A stretch of DNA of 64,000 nt. Source: Capillimicrobium parvum (GTDB lineage: Bacteria; Actinomycetota; Thermoleophilia; Solirubrobacterales; Solirubrobacteraceae). Under the pieces are notes generated by a model, which searched no databases, was not told where the DNA came from, and saw only the letters and a list, made by a program, of their open reading frames with translations. Every line of letters starts with the position of its first letter. The first letter of the stretch is position 1. The stretch lies in the NCBI RefSeq assembly GCF_021172045.1, contig NZ_CP087164.1, positions 2,294,001 through 2,358,000 on the forward strand, read 5' to 3'. Shown in pieces: positions 59,922 through 64,000 of the stretch. Made by a program: the position numbers and the translations under genes.

Positions 59922-62295
59922 CGTCGTCGAGTCCCCCTCGGCTCCTCGCAGCGGGGTCATCGGCGACTCGCCGGCGCGCAAGGAGGACGACCGGCTGCTG
60001 CGCGGGGAGGGGCGCTTCGCCGACGACGTCACGCCGGCCAACGCCCTCCACATGGCGGTCGTGCGGTCCCCGTTTCCCCGCGCGCGGATCGAGGCGATCG
60101 ACATCTCGGCGGCGCTCGAGATGGACGGCGTCCACGACGTGCTCGTCGGGACCGACGTCGCGGCGCGCAGCGAGCCGATCAACGTGCTGCGCCCCACGCC
60201 GGGCGCCCCGTACGTGACCTACTACGCGCTGGCCCAGGGGCGCGTCGAGTACGAGGGCCAGCCGGTGGCGAGCGTCGCCGCCACGAGCCGGCACATCGCC
60301 GAGGACGCGGCGGAGCTCATCGAGGTCGACTACGACCCCGTGGAGCACGTGCCCGACGTGATCGCGGCGATGGAGCCCGACGCGCCGGTCCTGCATCCCG
60401 ACGTGCTCGACTCGAACCTGCTCGTCTCCAACCCGCAGTCGGTGGGCGACAGCGCGAGCGCCATCGCCGCCGCCGACACCGTCGTCAGCGGCCGGTTCTT
60501 CGTCAACCGCGTGAGCGGCCTGCCCATGGAGACGCGCGGCATCGTCGCCGAGTGGCGCCCAGGGGGCCGCGAGCTGTCCGTGCGGCTGTCGACGCAGACG
60601 CCCCATCTCGTGCGCAGTCAGCTCGCCCACTGCCTGCGCCTGGACGAGAGCTGGATCCACGTCGTCGCAGCGGACGTCGGCGGCGCCTTCGGCCTCAAGC
60701 TCGGCGTCTATCCCGAGGACCTCCTCGCGTGCCTGCACGCGATGGCGCTGCGGCGCCCGGTCAAGTGGATCGAGGATCGCCTCGAGTTCTTCCGGGCGAC
60801 CACCCACGCGCGCGAGGCCGTGCACGACTTCCGCATCGCAGCGGATCGCGAGGGACGCATCGCCGCCATGGAGGACGTGTACGCCACGGACCTCGGCGCC
60901 TACTACGGCTCGTTCGGATCCGCGCAGCTGTCCAGCGTGACCTACAGCGGCCCGTACCGGCTCGACCACGGGACGGTCGAGCGGCGCGTCACGATGACGA
61001 GCAAGACGCCGGTCGGAGCCTACCGCGGGTACGGCCAGCCGGAGGTCAACTTCGCGCGCGAGGTCCTGCTCGACCGGCTGGCCCGGCGTCTCGAGATGAG
61101 CCCGGTTGAACTGCGCCGGCGCAACATGCTCACGCCGGAGGAGCTGCCGTGGCGCAACACCACCGGGGCGGTCTACGACAGCGGCGACTACGCGGAGTGC
61201 CTGCTGGCGGCGGTGGATCGGATCGGCTACGACGAGCTGCGGCGGACAGGGCACGGCCCTCGCGCCGACGGCCGGTACGTGGGCGTCGGGCTGTCGTCGT
61301 TCGTCGAGCGCACCGGCTACGCGAGCTCCAGGTTCCTCGCCGGCCGCGGATCGAAGTTCGGCGCCCACGAGAGCGTGACGGTTCGCGCCAACCGCTCCGG
61401 CGGCATCGACCTCTATACCGGCGTCTCGACGTTCGGGCAGGGCAGTGAGACCGCCTTCGCGCAGGTGCTCAGCCACGTCCTCGGCATCGCCTACGACCGA
61501 GTGCACGTGCATGCCGGCGACACGTCGGCGACGCCGCTGAACACGGGCGCGTTCGCGTCGCGCACGATGATCGCGGCGGCGGGGGCGCTCGAGAAGGCGG
61601 CCGCGGATCTTCGGGCGAAGACGCTGAAGGTCGGAGCGTGGCTCCTGGAGGTCGACGACCCGGACGAGCTCGAGATCGCCGGCACCGTCGTGCGCGTCGC
61701 GAGCGACCCCGCCCGCAGCGTGGCGTTGCGGGACGTCCACGAGGAGGCGATCCTCGGGCTGCGTCTGCCGGAGGGCATCGAGCCGGGCCTGGAGGCGACC
61801 GCCTACCACGAGCCGACGCACGCCGCCTTCGCGTACGGCACCGCCGCGGCGCTCGTCTCCGTCGATGCGGAGACGGGCGACTTCGACGTCGAGCGGTTCG
61901 TGATGGTGCACGACTCCGGAACGCCGGTGAACCCGCAGCTGATCGACGGGCAGATCCGAGGCGGCCTGGCGCAGGGCCTGGGAGCGGCGCTGCGCGAGGA
62001 GCTGCGCTACGACCCGGAGACGGGCCAGCTGCTCAACGGGACGATGCTCGACTACTTCGTCCCGACCGCGTGCGACATGCCGCCGATCGAGCTCGTGCAC
62101 ACCGAGGTCGCGTCGCCCGTCACGCCGTTTGGCGTCCGTGGGGTGGGGGAGACCGGGACCATCCCGGCGGGCGCCGCGATCGCCAACGGCATCTGTGACG
62201 CGCTCAGCGGGCTGGGCGTGGAGATCTCCCGCCTCCCGCTGACGCCGGAGCTGGTCTGGCGGGAGATCCAGCGAGCGAGAGGCGTGCCCGCATGA
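59914..62295 (+). CDS. Molybdenum hydroxylase 2, molybdopterin-binding large subunit
   Basis: 793 residues: DSPARKEDDRLLRGEGRFADD, VGGAFGLKLG (cofactor loop), VGAYRGYGQPE (so not the CO dehydrogenase AYRCSFR loop), STFGQGSETAFAQVLSHVLG, and the catalytic Glu in GVRGVGETGTIPAG. It should hydroxylate an N-heteroaromatic ring or aldehyde. GTG 59914 starts within the small-subunit end. It is in one operon with the PpsAB-like pair, its own CoxG and, 48 bases later, NicE, so it belongs to the same pathway as the maleamate enzymes. Confidence 0.9.
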   Translation: MSDVVESPSAPRSGVIGDSPARKEDDRLLRGEGRFADDVTPANALHMAVVRSPFPRARIEAIDISAALEMDGVHDVLVGTDVAARSEPINVLRPTPGAPYVTYYALAQGRVEYEGQPVASVAATSRHIAEDAAELIEVDYDPVEHVPDVIAAMEPDAPVLHPDVLDSNLLVSNPQSVGDSASAIAAADTVVSGRFFVNRVSGLPMETRGIVAEWRPGGRELSVRLSTQTPHLVRSQLAHCLRLDESWIHVVAADVGGAFGLKLGVYPEDLLACLHAMALRRPVKWIEDRLEFFRATTHAREAVHDFRIAADREGRIAAMEDVYATDLGAYYGSFGSAQLSSVTYSGPYRLDHGTVERRVTMTSKTPVGAYRGYGQPEVNFAREVLLDRLARRLEMSPVELRRRNMLTPEELPWRNTTGAVYDSGDYAECLLAAVDRIGYDELRRTGHGPRADGRYVGVGLSSFVERTGYASSRFLAGRGSKFGAHESVTVRANRSGGIDLYTGVSTFGQGSETAFAQVLSHVLGIAYDRVHVHAGDTSATPLNTGAFASRTMIAAAGALEKAAADLRAKTLKVGAWLLEVDDPDELEIAGTVVRVASDPARSVALRDVHEEAILGLRLPEGIEPGLEATAYHEPTHAAFAYGTAAALVSVDAETGDFDVERFVMVHDSGTPVNPQLIDGQIRGGLAQGLGAALREELRYDPETGQLLNGTMLDYFVPTACDMPPIELVHTEVASPVTPFGVRGVGETGTIPAGAAIANGICDALSGLGVEISRLPLTPELVWREIQRARGVPA

Positions 62296-62912
62296 AAGTC
62301 AACGAGTCGTTCGTGATCGCCGAGCCCCCGGAGCGGATCTGGGAGTTCTTCGAGCAGGTGGATCAGGTCGCACGCTGCGTGCCGGGCGTCGAGTCCGTGG
62401 AGGTCATCGACACCGACAACTCGAGGGTGCGCGTGACGCAGGCGGTCGGCCCCATGACCGCGACGTTCGACCTGAAGATGCGCATCACCGAGCGCCGGCC
62501 GCACGCGTTGATGCAGTTCACCGCGGTGGGACGCGCGGTCAAGGGGGCGGCCGGCAACATCCGCACGACGAACACCGTGCGGCTCGCGCCGCTCGACGAG
62601 GGGACGCGCGTCGAGCTCGAGGCCGAGCTGGCGATGGGCGGGGTGCTCGGGTCGGTCGGTCAGAAGGTCGTCGCCAAGCAGGCGGGCCAGGTGACCCGCG
62701 ACTTCTCGGATGCGTTGGAGCGCGCGATCCGCGGCGGGGGTGCCCCGGTCGAGGCTGCGGCCGAGACGCCGGCCGGCGAGCCCGCCCCTCGCGGTCCCGT
62801 GCCCGTGCCCGAGCGGACGCGTTCCGCGGCGCTCCAGGCGCGCGCCGCCATCCTCGCCGCAGCGACGGCGCTGCTGATCTGGCTGGTGGTGCGGCGCGTT
62901 CGGGGCAGATGA
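62292..62912 (+). CDS. coxG: CoxG-like SRPBCC membrane-anchoring protein (copy 2)
   Basis: 206 residues. An SRPBCC domain (FVIAEPPERIWEFFEQVDQVARCVPGVESVEV, about residues 7-39) is followed by a Pro-rich linker and a C-terminal membrane helix (ILAAATALLIWLVVRRV). The ATG overlaps the large-subunit stop (ATGA). It would tether hydroxylase 2 to the membrane. It differs from copy 1 over most of its length. Confidence 0.87.
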   Translation: MKVNESFVIAEPPERIWEFFEQVDQVARCVPGVESVEVIDTDNSRVRVTQAVGPMTATFDLKMRITERRPHALMQFTAVGRAVKGAAGNIRTTNTVRLAPLDEGTRVELEAELAMGGVLGSVGQKVVAKQAGQVTRDFSDALERAIRGGGAPVEAAAETPAGEPAPRGPVPVPERTRSAALQARAAILAAATALLIWLVVRRVRGR

Positions 62913-62960
62913 GGGCGATGACCACGTGATCGCCGCGACCAGAGTCAGGAGGTGTCGGCC

Positions 62961-63725
62961 ATGACCACCCGCGTCGGGCTGATCGTGCCGAGTTCCAACA
63001 CCACGATCGAGACCGAGGTGCCGCACATGCTGCGCCGGCACGGCGAGGTGACCGGCGAGCGCTTCACGTTCCACTCCAGCCGGGCGCAACTGCACCAGGT
63101 CGACGCCGAGTCGCTGGACCGGATGGTCGCCGACAGCGACCGCTGCGCGCGCGAGCTCAGCGACGCCCGCGTCGATGCGCTGGTGTACGCGTGCCTCGTG
63201 GCGATCATGGTCCGCGGTCACGGAGCGCACGAGTCCTCCGAGCAGCATCTGGCCGAGGTGGCGGCCGCCAACGGCGGAGCCGCACCGGTGGTCAGCAGCG
63301 CAGGCGCGCTGATCGGCGCCATGGAGGCGCTCGGGCTGCAACGCGTCGCGATCATCACCCCGTACCTGCCGGAGCTGACCGCTGCGGTCGCCGGCTACAT
63401 CGAGTCCTACGGGATCACGGTGACGGACGCGGTGTCGCTCGGCGTGGCCGACAACGTCGAGGTGGCGGGGATCTCCGAGGCGCGGCTCGTCGAGCACGCC
63501 CGGCGGCTGGACACGACCGCGGCCGACGGCGTGGTCCTGTCCTGCTGCGTGCAGATGCCGTCGCTGTCGGCGATCGCGCCGGTGGAGGCCGAGCTCGGGA
63601 TCCCGATCCTCTCGGCCGCGACCGCGACGGTGTACCAGCTGCTGCGGGCGCTGGACCGGCCGCCGGTGGTCCCGGGGGCGGGGCGGCTGCTGTCGGGCGA
63701 ACCGGTCGGTGCCGGCGGCGGCTGA
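62961..63725 (+). CDS. nicE: Maleate cis-trans isomerase NicE (Asp/Glu racemase superfamily)
   Basis: 254 residues: N-terminal RVGLIVPSSNTTIETEVP is diagnostic of maleate isomerases and arylmalonate decarboxylases. The two catalytic Cys are at 78 (LVYACLVAIMV) and 196 (LSCCVQMPSL), spaced as in characterised maleate isomerases (76 and 194). It converts maleate, the NicF product, to fumarate. ATG 62961 has AGGAGG eight bases upstream; GTG 62952 is an alternative. It ends the hydroxylase 2 operon. Confidence 0.87.
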   Translation: MTTRVGLIVPSSNTTIETEVPHMLRRHGEVTGERFTFHSSRAQLHQVDAESLDRMVADSDRCARELSDARVDALVYACLVAIMVRGHGAHESSEQHLAEVAAANGGAAPVVSSAGALIGAMEALGLQRVAIITPYLPELTAAVAGYIESYGITVTDAVSLGVADNVEVAGISEARLVEHARRLDTTAADGVVLSCCVQMPSLSAIAPVEAELGIPILSAATATVYQLLRALDRPPVVPGAGRLLSGEPVGAGGG

Positions 63726-63750
63726 CGACGCGGCCGCGCTGTTCGCTGCG

Positions 63751-63869
63751 CCCTGCGCCCACCGCCCTGCGTCCTGCGCCCTGCGCCCTGCGCCCTGCGT
63801 CCTGCGTCCTGCGTCCTGCGCCCTGCGTCCTGCGTCCTGCGTCCTGCGTCCTGCGCCCTGCGCCCTGCG
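63751..63869. repeat. Heptanucleotide tandem array (YCCTGCG)n
   Basis: From 63765 to 63869 there are fifteen uninterrupted 7-base units, each CCCTGCG or TCCTGCG, varying only in the first base. Two further units at 63751-63764 include one degenerate copy. The array begins 25 bases after the nicE stop and no gene covers it with confidence. It is a simple-sequence locus prone to copy-number change. Confidence 0.9.
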
Positions 63870-63882
63870 TGATACGTTTCCA

Positions 63883-63897
63883 CCTTGATCGTCAAGG
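63883..63897. promoter_or_regulatory. Palindrome CCTTGA-TCG-TCAAGG, probable operator
   Basis: A perfect 6-3-6 inverted repeat 16 bases upstream of the GTG of the partial gene at the window edge. A third TCAAG follows at 63905-63909. It probably controls that gene. Confidence 0.4.
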
Positions 63898-63912
63898 ACG
63901 GTGGTCAAGCCC

Positions 63913-64000
63913 GTGAGCGTGGGTGTCTTCGCGGATCGCCGGCCGAGAGAATCGGTGTTTGATCACATGAGCGGTGAGACGGTGCGGCCGCCGCGGCGGC
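63913..64000 (+). CDS. Start of an unidentified gene, cut by the window edge
   Basis: An open frame from GTG 63913 (VSVGVFADRRPRESVFDHMS) runs to the end of the window; ATG 63967 is an alternative start. Fewer than 30 codons are visible and no family can be named. The upstream palindrome suggests a regulated gene, possibly a transcription factor, but this is guesswork. Confidence 0.35.
   Translation, partial: MSVGVFADRRPRESVFDHMSGETVRPPRR

Noticed and set aside
63751-63869. CRISPR array
   Set aside because: The units are 7 bases long with no spacers and no cas genes; it is a simple tandem repeat.

Overview
This window is very GC-rich DNA with GTG starts, many 4-base ATGA/GTGA gene overlaps and several apparently leaderless genes. 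It reads as the chromosome of an actinobacterium. The mix of Cox-type molybdenum hydroxylases, NicX paralogues, DUF4234/DUF6636/DUF3891 proteins and SpoIIE-type phosphatases suggests a soil Thermoleophilia/Solirubrobacterales-like organism. That placement is inference from gene content; no rRNA or other phylogenetic marker is present. No tRNA, insertion sequence, prophage or CRISPR array was seen.

Layout. 0-8.5 kb: the end of a HAD phosphatase and a GH65 disaccharide phosphorylase (+), then a minus-strand block with an aldonolactone oxidase-like flavoprotein, a fatty acid hydroxylase/sterol desaturase, an alpha/beta hydrolase, and a tightly coupled lipid-modification operon (FAD amine oxidase - DUF1365 - Cfa-type methyltransferase). 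8.7-13 kb: a thiolase, then a GntR-cupin-SDR operon divergent from a second SDR, with a pair of ATCGGATCC-type palindromes between them. 13-19.3 kb: small membrane, secreted and signalling genes (DUF4234, CapA, DUF6636, PAS-PAS histidine kinase, Crp-like regulator, response regulator, STAS protein). 19.5-23.2 kb: a TetR regulator and the operon it probably controls (alpha/beta hydrolase, NicX-like dioxygenase, acyl-CoA dehydrogenase-like flavoprotein); a palindrome overlaps the -35 box of a near-consensus leaderless promoter. 23.2-27 kb (minus): a siderophore-interacting reductase, an alpha/beta hydrolase-glycosyltransferase fusion and an SDR.

27.3-63.7 kb is a large catabolic island, mostly on the plus strand. 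It encodes all four enzymes of the maleamate route for N-heteroaromatics: NicX (2,5-dihydroxypyridine dioxygenase), NicD (N-formylmaleamate deformylase), NicF (maleamate amidase) and NicE (maleate isomerase). Together they would take 2,5-dihydroxypyridine to fumarate, formate and ammonia. Upstream chemistry is offered by two complete three-subunit molybdenum hydroxylases and an HpaB/HpaC-type two-component flavin monooxygenase; no class-A NicC flavoprotein was seen. Maturation genes for the hydroxylases (CoxD, CoxE, two CoxG, XdhC/CoxF, a MoeA-like protein) are spread through the island. Unusual companions are an Amt-family membrane protein that has lost both pore histidines, a two-gene PEP-synthase-like system with the sizes and domain split of phenylphosphate synthase PpsA/PpsB, a MetE-C-like zinc methyltransferase and an ABC ATPase without a permease. 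The middle of the island (41.9-55.5 kb) carries a creatininase/RidA/SnoaL operon, an MFS exporter, a hybrid histidine kinase with its NarL-type regulator, an ECF sigma factor and a SpoIIE phosphatase.

The window ends with a heptanucleotide satellite array just after nicE, a perfect 6-3-6 palindrome and the first codons of a gene cut by the window edge. Working model (inference): a pyridine-ring compound such as nicotinate, picolinate or a hydroxypyridine is hydroxylated by the molybdenum enzyme(s) and the HpaBC-like system, opened by NicX, and processed by NicD, NicF and NicE to fumarate. The Amt-like protein and the PpsAB-like pair have roles that the known pathway does not explain.
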